From: Flavobacterium hibernum
GTDB lineage: Bacteria; Bacteroidota; Bacteroidia; Flavobacteriales; Flavobacteriaceae
Direction of reading: 5' to 3'
Length of the DNA: 64,000 nucleotides
NCBI RefSeq assembly: GCF_000832125.1
Contig: NZ_JPRK01000013.1
Location: forward strand, 124,001 to 188,000
The notes under the pieces were generated by a model that saw only the letters and a list, made by a program, of their open reading frames with translations, searched no databases and was not told where the DNA came from. Positions 45,932 to 55,303 of the stretch are shown here, piece after piece; positions within the stretch are counted from its first letter, which is position 1; each line of letters starts with the position of its first letter. A program made the translations under genes and the position numbers.

Positions 45932-48900
45932 ATGAAAAAAAAATTAAATAGATATATATCGATATGTATTTTGTTGATTTCCATAGGAGTTAACGCTCAG
46001 GAGACTAAACCTTTAATACAGTCTAAACTTGAAGGAACGGTTATCGACGCTGTTACAAAAGAGCCGGTTATTGGAGCTTCAATAAACATAAAAGGAACTA
46101 CGCATGGTGTTCAGACAGATTTTGATGGTAAATTTTATTTTCAAACAGGTCAAAAATTTCCTTATACCTTAGTAGTGAGTTATTTGGGTTATAAAAAAAC
46201 AGAAGTTGTAGTAAATAGAAATTCAGTAGTAATTGATCTTACTCAAGAACAAAATGCATTATCTGAAGTTGTAGTTACAGCACTTGGTATTACTAAAGAA
46301 AAGAAATCTTTAGGTTATACTACACAGGCACTTAAAGGCAAAGAATTATCAGACACTAAAGAAACCAACTTCTTGAATAGTCTTACTGGTAAATTAGCCG
46401 GTGTACGTATCACCAATTCGCAAGGAGATATGGGATCTTCACGTATTATTATTCGTGGAGAAACTTCTATATCTGGAAATAACCAACCCTTATTTGTGGT
46501 CGATGGAGTTCCGGTTGATAACTCGCAACTGAATTCTGTGGCAGGAGTGGCTGCTTCCCGCGATTTTAAAAATGCGATTGCTGATTTAAATCCAAATGAT
46601 ATCGAAACATTAACAGTTTTAAAAGGCCCAAATGCTGCTGCTCTTTATGGATCACGTGCTGCACACGGTGTTGTTTTGATTACTACGAAATCTGGAAAAA
46701 ATCAAAAAGGACTTGGAATTAGTTTTAGTTCTGGTATTACAATTTCTCAGGTTGCTACTTTACCAAGTTTTCAAAACTCTTTCGGACAAGGTTCTAACGG
46801 AAAATTTAGCTACGTAGATGGTAAAGGTGGCGGAGTTAACGATGGAGTTGATGAAAGCTGGGGACCTAAATTAGACGGACGTCTTATTCCTCAATTTTAT
46901 TCGAATGGTGTAGCAGTACCTTTTGTTGCTAACCCAAACAATGTAAAAGACTTTTTTAATACAGGTCTTACTTTTGATAATAGTGTTTCTGTGGCGAAAT
47001 CAGATGATAAATCAGATTTTCGTTTAGGAATTAACAATCAAAAACAAACAGGTACAGTACCAAACAGCGAAGTAAATAAAACAAACTTTACTGTAAATAC
47101 TAATTATCAAATAACTAAAGGAATTAAAGTTGGTGTAAATGCTAACTATATTGTTACTGATGCTCCGGCTTTGCCAGGAGGTCCATCTGGAAACCGTGCT
47201 GCTGGTGTAATGTTACAGTTTCTTTGGTTTGGTCGTCAGGTCGATATCAATCAGCTTAGAAATAATAGAGATGTTAACTGGAACAACAGTTATTATAGCA
47301 ATCCTTATTGGAATGCTTATTACAATACGACAAGCCAACAACGTAATCGTTTAATTGGAGATATCCATTTGGACGCAAAACTTGCCGAAGGACTTGATTT
47401 TAAATTCCGTACAGGAGTTGATTATTATAATGATCGCAGAAAGTATGAGATTAAATATGGTACAAACGGAACTCCTTTTGGATCATATGCTGAAGATGCT
47501 TATACGGTAAACGAACAAAATACGGAGGGTATTTTTACATACACTAAAAAAATAAACGACGATTTTACGGTAGATGCTCTTGCCGGATTTAATATCCGTA
47601 ACCATAGCGATGCAAACAATTACCAAAAAGCGCCACGTTTGGCTGTACCGGATTTATATACGCTGACGAATTCGAGAGATCCGTTAACATCATCGAACTC
47701 ATTGTCAAGATTGAGAGTGTATAGTGCATATGCTTCGGCACAATTTGGATATAAAAACTATGCATTTTTAAATGTAACGGCACGTAACGACTGGTCGTCT
47801 ACATTGCCAAGCAGTAACCGTTCTTATTTTTATCCATCAGTTAGTGGAAGTTTAGTAGTTTCTGATGCCTTAAATTTAAAAAGTAACACTCTTGACTTCT
47901 TAAAAATACGTGGTGGTTGGTCTGAAGTAGGTAACGATGCAGATCCGTATCAATTGGCTACAGTTTACAACTTTCAAACTGCATTTGACGGAAATCCAAT
48001 TCAGACTTCTTCTCAAAAGAAACTTAATGAGAACCTGAAACCGGAAACAACTCGTTCTACTGAACTTGGTTTAGAGGCTTCTTTCTGGAAAAACAGATTG
48101 CATTTTGATTTTGCTTACTATAACACAAACAGTTTTGATCAGATTTTAGAAATAAAAACAACAACTGCAAGTGGTTATAACTCGCAATTAATCAACGCAG
48201 GTAAAATTAACAACCACGGTATCGAAATTCAATTGGATGGAAACCCTATTCAAACGGAAGATTTCAGATGGAATGTAGCGGTTAATTATTCGAAGAATAT
48301 TAGTAAAGTAGATGTTCTGGATTATGACAAACAAATTCAAAACTATACAATTGGTTCTTCTGGAGGTGTAGATGTATTGGCATCTGTAGGACAAGCTTAC
48401 GGAGCACTTTACGGAACTGCTTACCAACGTGATGCAAACGGAAACATTGTAGTAGGTGCAAATGGATTGCCAAAAGCTGATCCAACAAAGAGAGTTTTAG
48501 GACATTATACTCCAGATTATTTAGCGGGTGTTACAAACACTTTGACGTATAAAAATCTTCAATTATCATTCCTTATTGATGCTAGTGTAGGTGGAGAGAT
48601 TTTTTCTGGAACAAACAGAACGGGTACTTATACAGGTGTACTTGCTCAAACGCTTCCGGGACGTGATGCTGCAAACGGTGGATTAAGTTATTATACTTCT
48701 GGTACGACAAAAGTTTTGGTACCTGCGGGAGGTGCGCCAGCGGGATCGACAGTTTATGATGATGGTATGATCTTTAAAGGTGTTTATGCAGATGGAACTC
48801 CTAATACTTCGGTTCTTAGCGCGCAGGAATATTACAAAGCGTCGTACAACATTAGCGAAGCTTATATTTATAGCTCAACATTTGTAAAACTAAGAGAGAT

Positions 48901-49117
48901 AAAACTGGCTTACAATTTTAATAAATCATTTGCCAGAAGACTTGGATTAGATGGTGCTAGCCTTACTGCTGTAGGTCGTAACCTTTTATTTATCTACAAA
49001 GACGCCCCAAATATTGATCCTGAAACAGCTTTTAATACAGGAAATGCACAGGGATTGGAGAGTTTGGCATTGCCAACTACCAGAAATTTCAGTCTTAGTT
49101 TAAATGTTAAATTTTAA
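45932..49117 (+). CDS. SusC-family TonB-dependent transporter (second pair)
   Basis: Outer-membrane importer. Signal peptide 1-22 (GVNAQ), regulatory-like beta domain about 30-115 (LEGTVIDAVTKEPVIGASIN, FDGKF), TonB-contact motif SEVVVTALGITKEKKSLGYTTQ, plug with TVLKGPNAAALYGSRAAHGVVLITT, and a barrel ending in Phe (LSLNVKF). Length 1061. No STN domain. SusD starts 12 bases later. Substrate is not clear: the amylases lie nearby, but there is no SusE/F, and the cysteine leader ahead hints at sulfur-dependent control rather than a glycan. Confidence 0.95.
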   Translation: MKKKLNRYISICILLISIGVNAQETKPLIQSKLEGTVIDAVTKEPVIGASINIKGTTHGVQTDFDGKFYFQTGQKFPYTLVVSYLGYKKTEVVVNRNSVVIDLTQEQNALSEVVVTALGITKEKKSLGYTTQALKGKELSDTKETNFLNSLTGKLAGVRITNSQGDMGSSRIIIRGETSISGNNQPLFVVDGVPVDNSQLNSVAGVAASRDFKNAIADLNPNDIETLTVLKGPNAAALYGSRAAHGVVLITTKSGKNQKGLGISFSSGITISQVATLPSFQNSFGQGSNGKFSYVDGKGGGVNDGVDESWGPKLDGRLIPQFYSNGVAVPFVANPNNVKDFFNTGLTFDNSVSVAKSDDKSDFRLGINNQKQTGTVPNSEVNKTNFTVNTNYQITKGIKVGVNANYIVTDAPALPGGPSGNRAAGVMLQFLWFGRQVDINQLRNNRDVNWNNSYYSNPYWNAYYNTTSQQRNRLIGDIHLDAKLAEGLDFKFRTGVDYYNDRRKYEIKYGTNGTPFGSYAEDAYTVNEQNTEGIFTYTKKINDDFTVDALAGFNIRNHSDANNYQKAPRLAVPDLYTLTNSRDPLTSSNSLSRLRVYSAYASAQFGYKNYAFLNVTARNDWSSTLPSSNRSYFYPSVSGSLVVSDALNLKSNTLDFLKIRGGWSEVGNDADPYQLATVYNFQTAFDGNPIQTSSQKKLNENLKPETTRSTELGLEASFWKNRLHFDFAYYNTNSFDQILEIKTTTASGYNSQLINAGKINNHGIEIQLDGNPIQTEDFRWNVAVNYSKNISKVDVLDYDKQIQNYTIGSSGGVDVLASVGQAYGALYGTAYQRDANGNIVVGANGLPKADPTKRVLGHYTPDYLAGVTNTLTYKNLQLSFLIDASVGGEIFSGTNRTGTYTGVLAQTLPGRDAANGGLSYYTSGTTKVLVPAGGAPAGSTVYDDGMIFKGVYADGTPNTSVLSAQEYYKASYNISEAYIYSSTFVKLREIKLAYNFNKSFARRLGLDGASLTAVGRNLLFIYKDAPNIDPETAFNTGNAQGLESLALPTTRNFSLSLNVKF

Positions 49118-49128
49118 AACACAAAATC

Positions 49129-50553
49129 ATGCTTAAAAAAATAGCCTATATAACTCTATTTGCATTATCGCTGACTTCTTGTAATGATGCGTTGGATGAT
49201 ATTAATAAAAATCCGAATGCAACAGAAACTCCATTGGCACCTTACCTGTTAACAGGATCATTAAAACAAGGTGCTGATTTATACTGGGGTTCAGATAATA
49301 ACTTTAATTCGTCTTTATTATTTGTTCAGCATTGGGCTAAAATCCAATATACAGAACCTGATAGATACGATGTTTCGAATACTTCTTTCACTTCATTGTG
49401 GAATACTGGTTATGCAACATTAATCACAGATTTAAATACAATTTTGAAATTTCCTGAAGCGCAGGCAAATTCAAATTATAAAGGAATTGCGTTAACATTG
49501 CGTTCATGGACATTTTTATTATTGACAGATGCTTATGGAAGTATTCCTTACAAAGAAGCAGGTCAAAAAGTAAACCCTGCCTATAGTACTCAAAAAGAAG
49601 TGTATACAGGTTTACTTGAAGATTTAAAACAAGCGCAATCTTTATTAGGTACAGCAAATGGCGCTGTAACGGGCGATTTGGCTTATAAAGGTGATATTGG
49701 AAGATGGAAAAAACTGGTAAACTCACTTCGTTTGCGTATTGCTTTGAGAATATCAGACAAAGAACCTGCCTTAGCAAAGCAAACTGCAATCGACGCAACA
49801 TCAGATGCTGCGGGTTTAATTAGCAATAACAGTGATACTTTTAAATTTACATACATTAGCTCGCCGCAACAAAATCCAGCTTCGGCTTGGTTTGAAACTC
49901 GTGATGATTTTCGTATTTCGAAAACATTGGTGGATAAGTTAAATGAATTATCAGATCCGCGTTTACCAGTTTATGCGCAGTTGCCATCAGATGCAACTGT
50001 GGGTAAATATGTTGGAGGTGCCAATGGATTGTCTAACAGTGATGCAAATAGCCAAGGTTTTGCCAAAACATCAAAACCGGGAACTTATTTCCTAACATCG
50101 ACATCGCCTGCTGTAATTGCTTCTTATTCAGAAACGTTATTTAATGTTGCCGAAGCGGTGGCTCGTGGTTATATTGCAGGAAATGCGGAGCAACTTTACA
50201 AAGATGCTATTACAGCTTCTTTCAATCAATTTGGAATTACAGATGCAACTGCAATTTCTAACTATCTTAATCAGGCAACTGTAAAGTATGATGCAACAAA
50301 TTATGCCAAATCTATAGGTACTCAAAAATGGATTGCATTTTACGGACAAGGTCTTGATGCTTTTGTAGAGTGGAGAAGACTTGATTATCCGGTATTAAAA
50401 GCGGGGCCTGCAACAGTTTTAGACGGACAAATTCCTTCGCGTTTTTTCTATCCTGGAACAGAGCAATCGTTAAACGGAAATAGTTACCAAGCAGCAGTAT
50501 CTGCGCAAGGAAAAGATTTATTGACAACAAAATTATGGTTTGATGCCAAATAA
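49129..50553 (+). CDS. SusD/RagB-family lipoprotein (SusD-like_2 type, second pair)
   Basis: Lipoprotein signal ending LTSC (Cys18), then NDALDDINKNPNATETPLAPYLLTG, characteristic of the SusD-like_2 group rather than classical SusD. Further family features are LRSWTFLLLTDAYGSIPYKEA and the C-terminal IAFYGQGLDAFVEWRRLDYP. Length 474 is short, as usual for this group. Members of this group often serve substrates other than long polysaccharides. It is the second and last gene of the operon, followed by a strong terminator. Confidence 0.93.
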   Translation: MLKKIAYITLFALSLTSCNDALDDINKNPNATETPLAPYLLTGSLKQGADLYWGSDNNFNSSLLFVQHWAKIQYTEPDRYDVSNTSFTSLWNTGYATLITDLNTILKFPEAQANSNYKGIALTLRSWTFLLLTDAYGSIPYKEAGQKVNPAYSTQKEVYTGLLEDLKQAQSLLGTANGAVTGDLAYKGDIGRWKKLVNSLRLRIALRISDKEPALAKQTAIDATSDAAGLISNNSDTFKFTYISSPQQNPASAWFETRDDFRISKTLVDKLNELSDPRLPVYAQLPSDATVGKYVGGANGLSNSDANSQGFAKTSKPGTYFLTSTSPAVIASYSETLFNVAEAVARGYIAGNAEQLYKDAITASFNQFGITDATAISNYLNQATVKYDATNYAKSIGTQKWIAFYGQGLDAFVEWRRLDYPVLKAGPATVLDGQIPSRFFYPGTEQSLNGNSYQAAVSAQGKDLLTTKLWFDAK

Positions 50554-50595
50554 ATAAAATTCTGAAAAGAGTTGAAGTTTATTCAATAAAAATAT

Positions 50596-50629
50596 AAAAA
50601 GCTAAATCGAAAGATTTAGCTTTTTTTTT
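50596..50629. terminator. Bidirectional rho-independent terminator
   Basis: AAGCTAAATC, loop GAAA, GATTTAGCTT, followed by a run of nine T and preceded by an A-run. It separates the convergent SusD and photolyase genes. Confidence 0.88.
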
Positions 50630-50707
50630 GGTAAGTACAAATTATGGTACAAAGTTTTGTTGTTTAGTGTTTTTTTTATTTTTCGCATTAAACAGTTGCT
50701 ATTTGAA

Positions 50708-52135
50708 TTATAAGATTTTAATTTCTTCTTTTTTTCTGATACTCCAAATAACGGCACTGGCATATTTTCTGGTCTCTTCGACATCTACTATAGGAAACGG
50801 ATAGTCTTTTCCTATTTCACATTCATACAACTGCTGATCGATTAGACCTAATTTCCAAGGTTCATGAAGTAAGTGAGGTGGAATATTTATGAGTTCAGGA
50901 ATCCATTTTTTTATAAATATTCCATCACTGTCATGCTCTTCAGAGTTTTTAATAGGATTGTAAATTCTAATAGTACCCGTTCCAGTAACGCCCGCCTGCA
51001 TTTGTAATTGCGGATAATGAATTCCGGGCTCATAATCCAGAAACTGACGTGCTAAAAAATGAAGTTCGCGCCAGTCTTGCCAAAGATTAAAAACAAAAAA
51101 AGAAACCACTAAAGCGCGCATTCTAAAATTGATAAATCCAGTTATGGCTAAACATCTCATGCAGGCGTCGACAATAGGAACACCAGTTTTTCCTTCTTGC
51201 CATGCTTTTATATAGAAATCATTTTTAGGCTTTGTTAATACATCAAAACGATGATCTATATTTTCAAATTCAATGCGGCAGTCACTTTCAAATTTTTGCA
51301 TAAAATGACAATGCCAATGCAGACGCGAAACAAAATTGAGCATCGCTTTTTGGTTAGGGGAAGCTTGATAAAACTGATTGGTATAATGATATACCATTCG
51401 CATACTGATGTTTCCGTAAGCCAGATAGGGCGAAAGCCTGCTACAGCTTTTTCTACTTAAACTGGGTTTAGAGATGTGTTTGCTGTAATTTATATGTCGT
51501 TCTTCTGCAAAACTCTTTAAATATCGCCAAGCCCAATATTCTCCACCTTGCTGAAAGTTCTCATTGCGATCAGTAATGTCTTTAGAGAGTAATTTTCCTT
51601 TTAAATTAAGATAAAGATCAGGATCTAAAATGCTAAAATTAATAGCGTTTAAATCAATAATTTTAGGATGTGCACGCATTACTTTTTCCCAGCGTTCATC
51701 CCAATTCTGTCTGGATTTCAGTTTTCGGATTACGCCATGTAGCTGCGATTGTTTCCACAATATATTATGATCTTCAAAAAAACACTGCATAGCAATATCG
51801 CGGTCAAATGTGATTTTATTGCCTATTTCCTGATGAGAAAAAACCGTTTTAATGTCATAAATACTTGATAACTGATCAAAAACAGGCTGTACTTCATTAT
51901 GAAAATAATAGAGGTGCGCTCCCAGTGGTTTTAATTTAGCCTGCATTTCTTTTAAGGATTCATAAATAAACCGCCAATGACGAATATCAGCATCATCGTG
52001 CGCCATTATTGAAGGCTCAAAAAAATAGACAAAAAGTAGCGGAATATTTTCTTGTTGAGCCATAAAAAGAGGTTCGTGATCTGTAAAGCGAAGATCACGT
52101 TTGAACCATATAATATTTATCTCTTTTTTGTTCAA
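50708..52135 (-). CDS. Cryptochrome / deoxyribodipyrimidine photolyase family flavoprotein
   Basis: N-terminal antenna-type alpha/beta domain (INIIWFKRDLRFTDHEPL) and helical FAD domain with WHCHFMQKFESDCRIEF, GKTGVPIVDACMRCL and IYNPIKNSEEHDSDGIFIKKWIPEL. Uses light to repair pyrimidine dimers, or acts as a blue-light sensor; the two cannot be told apart here. Only a TTG start is available: the in-frame codons upstream reach a stop without an ATG, and later ATGs would lose the antenna motif. Together with the DUF2805 gene 44 bases upstream it forms a minus-strand unit divergent from two oxidoreductase genes, a grouping that recurs in light-stress modules of Bacteroidota. Confidence 0.92.
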   Translation of the reverse strand: MNKKEINIIWFKRDLRFTDHEPLFMAQQENIPLLFVYFFEPSIMAHDDADIRHWRFIYESLKEMQAKLKPLGAHLYYFHNEVQPVFDQLSSIYDIKTVFSHQEIGNKITFDRDIAMQCFFEDHNILWKQSQLHGVIRKLKSRQNWDERWEKVMRAHPKIIDLNAINFSILDPDLYLNLKGKLLSKDITDRNENFQQGGEYWAWRYLKSFAEERHINYSKHISKPSLSRKSCSRLSPYLAYGNISMRMVYHYTNQFYQASPNQKAMLNFVSRLHWHCHFMQKFESDCRIEFENIDHRFDVLTKPKNDFYIKAWQEGKTGVPIVDACMRCLAITGFINFRMRALVVSFFVFNLWQDWRELHFLARQFLDYEPGIHYPQLQMQAGVTGTGTIRIYNPIKNSEEHDSDGIFIKKWIPELINIPPHLLHEPWKLGLIDQQLYECEIGKDYPFPIVDVEETRKYASAVIWSIRKKEEIKIL

Positions 52136-52179
52136 TTTTAAGTTGTGATGTATTCAATATATTGTGATCCAGATTCTTT

Positions 52180-52470
52180 TTATCGTCTCTTTGAAATTTT
52201 ATTGTGGGAAATTGCGCGTTGTCTGCTGCATTTAAAACGATCTATTTCGGCGGAACGTTTTGCCGCATGCTTCGTTTTGCAGTTCTCAACACGTTTGCGC
52301 CATAATTTGTAACTGCTAAATTTTAATTCTTTTTTCATTAAAGCCTTTACATCGGCTTCAGATAAATTAAATTGAAACTTTATAGCATCAAAAGTAGTTC
52401 TGTCTTCCCATGCCATTTCAATTATACGATCGAGTTCGAGGATCGTGAAGTTGCTTGGTTCTATACTCAT
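52180..52470 (-). CDS. DUF2805 / TIGR03643 small protein
   Basis: Start set at ATG 52470 (MSIEPSNFTIL), giving 96 residues; a longer form from 52509 adds 13 residues without family similarity. The helical core LELDRIIEMAWEDRTTFDAIKFQFNLSEADVKALMK fits the DUF2805 (TIGR03643) family, with an HTH-like pattern followed by a very basic tail (WRKRVENCKTKHAAKRSAE). Function is unknown. The family is typically found beside photolyase/cryptochrome genes, as it is here, and its basic nature would allow nucleic-acid binding (inference). Confidence 0.82.
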   Translation of the reverse strand: MSIEPSNFTILELDRIIEMAWEDRTTFDAIKFQFNLSEADVKALMKKELKFSSYKLWRKRVENCKTKHAAKRSAEIDRFKCSRQRAISHNKISKRR

Positions 52471-52555
52471 ATTAACGATTTGTTTGGAATAAAAATGGAA
52501 TAACTGCACTGCTAAGATAATTAATAAATTTTATTTTGTTTAATGTTATGATAAA

Positions 52556-52584
52556 ATTGTTAAACAATAACTACCTTTAAGGTA
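52556..52584. promoter_or_regulatory. Two adjacent inverted repeats in the divergent photolyase/SDR control region
   Basis: ATTGTTAAACAAT (52556-52568) and TACCTTTAAGGTA (52572-52584) are each perfect 6-1-6 inverted repeats, separated by three bases, in the 182-base region between the DUF2805 and SDR start codons. They are good candidate sites for a dimeric light- or stress-responsive regulator serving both directions. No such regulator is encoded next to them in the window. Confidence 0.5.
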
Positions 52585-52652
52585 TGAATGAACTTGTTGT
52601 CAAGTTGAAATGCAAGTACAAAAATAATATGACCTTTAAATTAGATAGAAAA

Positions 52653-53336
52653 ATGGAAAAGATACTAGTTATTGGAGGCAGTAAAGGAATAGGAAGCGCT
52701 ATAGTGCTGCAACAATTAGAAAACAAGCAAGTTTTTAATATTAGCAGGACTACTCCTGAAATTTCGCATCCTAGTTTAACACACTATAAAGCTGATATTT
52801 TAGTTGATACACTTCCAGAAATAGAAAGTATCGATGCTCTTATTTATTGTCCGGGATCTATAAACCTAAAACCTATACTAAGTTTAAGTGTTGATGATTT
52901 TAGAAATGATTTCGAAATCAACGTCATTGGTGCAGTAAAAGTGATACAGCATTATCTGCCAGCCTTAAAAAGAGGAACAAATCCTTCGATTGTTCTTTTT
53001 AGTACTGTTGCTGTAAAATTAGGAATGCCTTTTCATGCAAGTATTGCTGCTGCAAAAGGGGGAATAGAAGGTTTGGTTAAATCACTAGGAGCAGAGTTGG
53101 CTCCCACAATCCGTATTAATGCCATTGCACCAACGATTACAGAGACTTCACTGTCTGCTTCAATTTTGCGAAATGATCGTATGAAAGAAAATATGATCGA
53201 GCGTCACCCGCTCAAAAACTATTTAAAACCTAATGAAGTAGCACAAATGGCAGATTATTTAATTTCTAATGCCTCAGCATCAATTTCGGGACAGATTTTT
53301 CGAATGGACTATGGTTTGGTTAGTTTTAAAATTTAA
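52653..53336 (+). CDS. Short-chain dehydrogenase/reductase (SDR)
   Basis: Start set at ATG 52653 (MEKILVIGGSKGIGSAIV), which puts the Rossmann glycine motif at the usual place; an earlier ATG at 52584 would add a basic 23-residue extension. NAD(P)-binding GGSKGIG, the NNAG-equivalent region IYCPGSINL, and a catalytic-type stretch with Ser (LFSTVAV) but Ala-Ala-Ala-Lys in place of the usual Tyr-x-x-x-Lys (HASIAAAKGG). The missing Tyr suggests altered or lost redox activity. It is the first gene of the plus-strand arm of the photolyase module. Confidence 0.85.
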   Translation: MEKILVIGGSKGIGSAIVLQQLENKQVFNISRTTPEISHPSLTHYKADILVDTLPEIESIDALIYCPGSINLKPILSLSVDDFRNDFEINVIGAVKVIQHYLPALKRGTNPSIVLFSTVAVKLGMPFHASIAAAKGGIEGLVKSLGAELAPTIRINAIAPTITETSLSASILRNDRMKENMIERHPLKNYLKPNEVAQMADYLISNASASISGQIFRMDYGLVSFKI

Positions 53337-53348
53337 GTACTCAAAAAA

Positions 53349-54764
53349 ATGAAAATTCTATTAACAGGTGCAACAGGATATATAGGTAAAAGGCTTTTAC
53401 CTTTATTATTAGATCAAGGGCATGAAGTAATATGTTGCGTGAGAGATAAAAATAGGTTTTATTACCCTGGAAAAGAGACAAAAAACATACAGCTTATTGA
53501 AGTTGATTTTTTGGATGCAAAGAGTGTCGAAAAAATTCCCAATGATATTGACGCCGCTTATTATCTCATTCATTCCATGTCTGCAGCAGATAATTATGAC
53601 GAACTAGAAAAAATTTCTGCCAATTATTTCAAAGAAAAAATAAATAGGACAAATGCAAAGCAAATTATTTATTTAAGCGGTATTGTCAATGACAAATCGT
53701 TATCTAAACACCTATCGTCCAGAAAAGCTGTAGAAGAAATTCTAAAAGCCGGAAAAACTCCAACCACAACGCTCAGAGCTGGAATTATTGTTGGATCTGG
53801 TAGTGCTTCTTTTGAAATTATACGGGATTTGATTCATAAACTACCTGTAATGATTACTCCAAAATGGCTTAATACAAAATGCCAGCCTATTGCTATTGCT
53901 GATGTTTTAGAGTTTTTAATTCGATCACTGCTTAATCCTATAACTTACAACGAAAGTTTCGATATTGGCGGTCCTGATATTCTGACCTATAAAGAGATGT
54001 TACTACAGTTTGCCGAAGCAAAAAAACTGAAAAGATACATTTATACGCTTCCGGTTATGACGCCTAAATTATCATCATATTGGCTCTATTTCATAACTTC
54101 TACTTCTTTTAAACTGGCATCGGCATTAGTAAGTAGTATGAAAGTAGAGATAGTTTGCCGTGATAATAGAATCAATAATTTACTAAATGTAAAACCTATT
54201 AGTTACAAGCAGGCTTTGCAGAGAGCACTTATAAAGATTGACGAAGATGCCGTAGCTTCAAGCTGGAAAGATTCACAAATTAGCGGACAATTTAAAGGTA
54301 GTGTAGCTTATTATCTCAAAGTTCCTAAAAAGGATTGTTTTATTGATAGAAGAAAAAGAAAAATCATTGATAGGGATTCTACAATTGCCAAAATTTGGTC
54401 AATAGGCGGAGAAACTGGCTGGTATTATGCAGATTGGTTATGGAGTCTGCGAGGGTTTATTGATAAGATTTTTGGAGGTGTAGGTGCCAGACGCGGAAGA
54501 ACTCATAAACATGATATACATGCTGGAGATGCACTTGACTTTTGGCGTGTGGTTTATGCAAATAAGGAACGGGGAAAATTAATTTTATATGCCGAAATGA
54601 GGCTGCCTGGAGAAGCATGGCTTGAGTTCAAAATTTTTAATAATACATTGTATCAGGCTGCAACCTTTAAACCCAACGGAATATTAGGTAAGCTCTACTG
54701 GTATTCTGTATTACCTTTTCATGGTTTTATTTTTAAGGGAATGATAAATAAGCTAGTAGTTTAA
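53349..54764 (+). CDS. NAD(P)-binding oxidoreductase with DUF2867 domain
   Basis: Atypical SDR fold at about 1-300, starting MKILLTGATGYIGKRLLPLL (GxxGxxG dinucleotide site), with YLIHSM and an RAGIIVG segment. The C-terminal DUF2867-type domain at about 325-471 includes WYYADWLWSLRGFIDK, GVGARRGRTH and GDALDFWRVV. Length 471 agrees with this two-domain family. It follows the SDR gene after 12 bases and belongs to the photolyase module. The substrate is unknown; related light-stress modules suggest lipid or quinone chemistry, which is inference only. Confidence 0.87.
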   Translation: MKILLTGATGYIGKRLLPLLLDQGHEVICCVRDKNRFYYPGKETKNIQLIEVDFLDAKSVEKIPNDIDAAYYLIHSMSAADNYDELEKISANYFKEKINRTNAKQIIYLSGIVNDKSLSKHLSSRKAVEEILKAGKTPTTTLRAGIIVGSGSASFEIIRDLIHKLPVMITPKWLNTKCQPIAIADVLEFLIRSLLNPITYNESFDIGGPDILTYKEMLLQFAEAKKLKRYIYTLPVMTPKLSSYWLYFITSTSFKLASALVSSMKVEIVCRDNRINNLLNVKPISYKQALQRALIKIDEDAVASSWKDSQISGQFKGSVAYYLKVPKKDCFIDRRKRKIIDRDSTIAKIWSIGGETGWYYADWLWSLRGFIDKIFGGVGARRGRTHKHDIHAGDALDFWRVVYANKERGKLILYAEMRLPGEAWLEFKIFNNTLYQAATFKPNGILGKLYWYSVLPFHGFIFKGMINKLVV

Positions 54765-54857
54765 TTATAAAAGTATATTACTTACTTGTTTCTTTGACTA
54801 GAAGTGAAAAGCGGAGTTTTATTTATTACCTTGCTCCATACCTTATAAATAAGAATC

Positions 54858-55283
54858 ATGAATAAAAGCGGCCCAATAATAATCATAGAAGACGATCAGG
54901 ATGATCAGGAGTTCTTAGCAGATGTTTTCGAAGGGCTTCAGTATCCAAATGAGATCATTTTTTTTAGTGATGGAGAGCAGGCGCTTGAATATCTAACACA
55001 GACTACTATTGAGCCTTTTATTATATTTTCGGATATAAATATGCCAAAATTGAACGGAATAGAGCTTAGAGCAAAGGTTCATGAAAATGAAGATTTGAGA
55101 ATGAAGTCGATTCCATATCTGTTTTTTTCAACTGTTGCTGAGCAACAGCATGTTATTGATGCTTATTCAAAGTCAGTTCAAGGTTTTTTTGTGAAGCCAG
55201 CCGATTTTAACAAAATGAGGGAGATGATAAAAAATATAGTGGAATATTGGCAAAATTGTGTTTCACCCAATTACATTAAATAG
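54858..55283 (+). CDS. Single-domain response regulator
   Basis: Receiver domain only (141 residues): acidic pocket IIEDDQDDQEF, phospho-acceptor Asp59 in IIFSDINMPKLNG, and Lys in FFVKPADF. There is no output domain. This type (RcpA-like) often relays phosphate from phytochrome or hybrid kinases, but no kinase lies beside it. It is 20 bases upstream of the acyltransferase gene and likely co-transcribed with it. Confidence 0.9.
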   Translation: MNKSGPIIIIEDDQDDQEFLADVFEGLQYPNEIIFFSDGEQALEYLTQTTIEPFIIFSDINMPKLNGIELRAKVHENEDLRMKSIPYLFFSTVAEQQHVIDAYSKSVQGFFVKPADFNKMREMIKNIVEYWQNCVSPNYIK

Positions 55284-55303
55284 AACATTAACACTAGTAA
55301 AGT

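Noticed and set aside
49424..49801. 125-codon antisense ORF in the second SusD gene
   Set aside because: Opposite a conserved SusD frame; leucine- and tyrosine-rich composition typical of antisense translation.
45932..50553. Second SusCD pair as the starch uptake system of the nearby amylases
   Set aside because: No SusE/F, GH97 or SusR beside it, opposite strand to the amylases, SusD-like_2 type, and a cysteine leader instead of glycan control. Left open rather than assigned.
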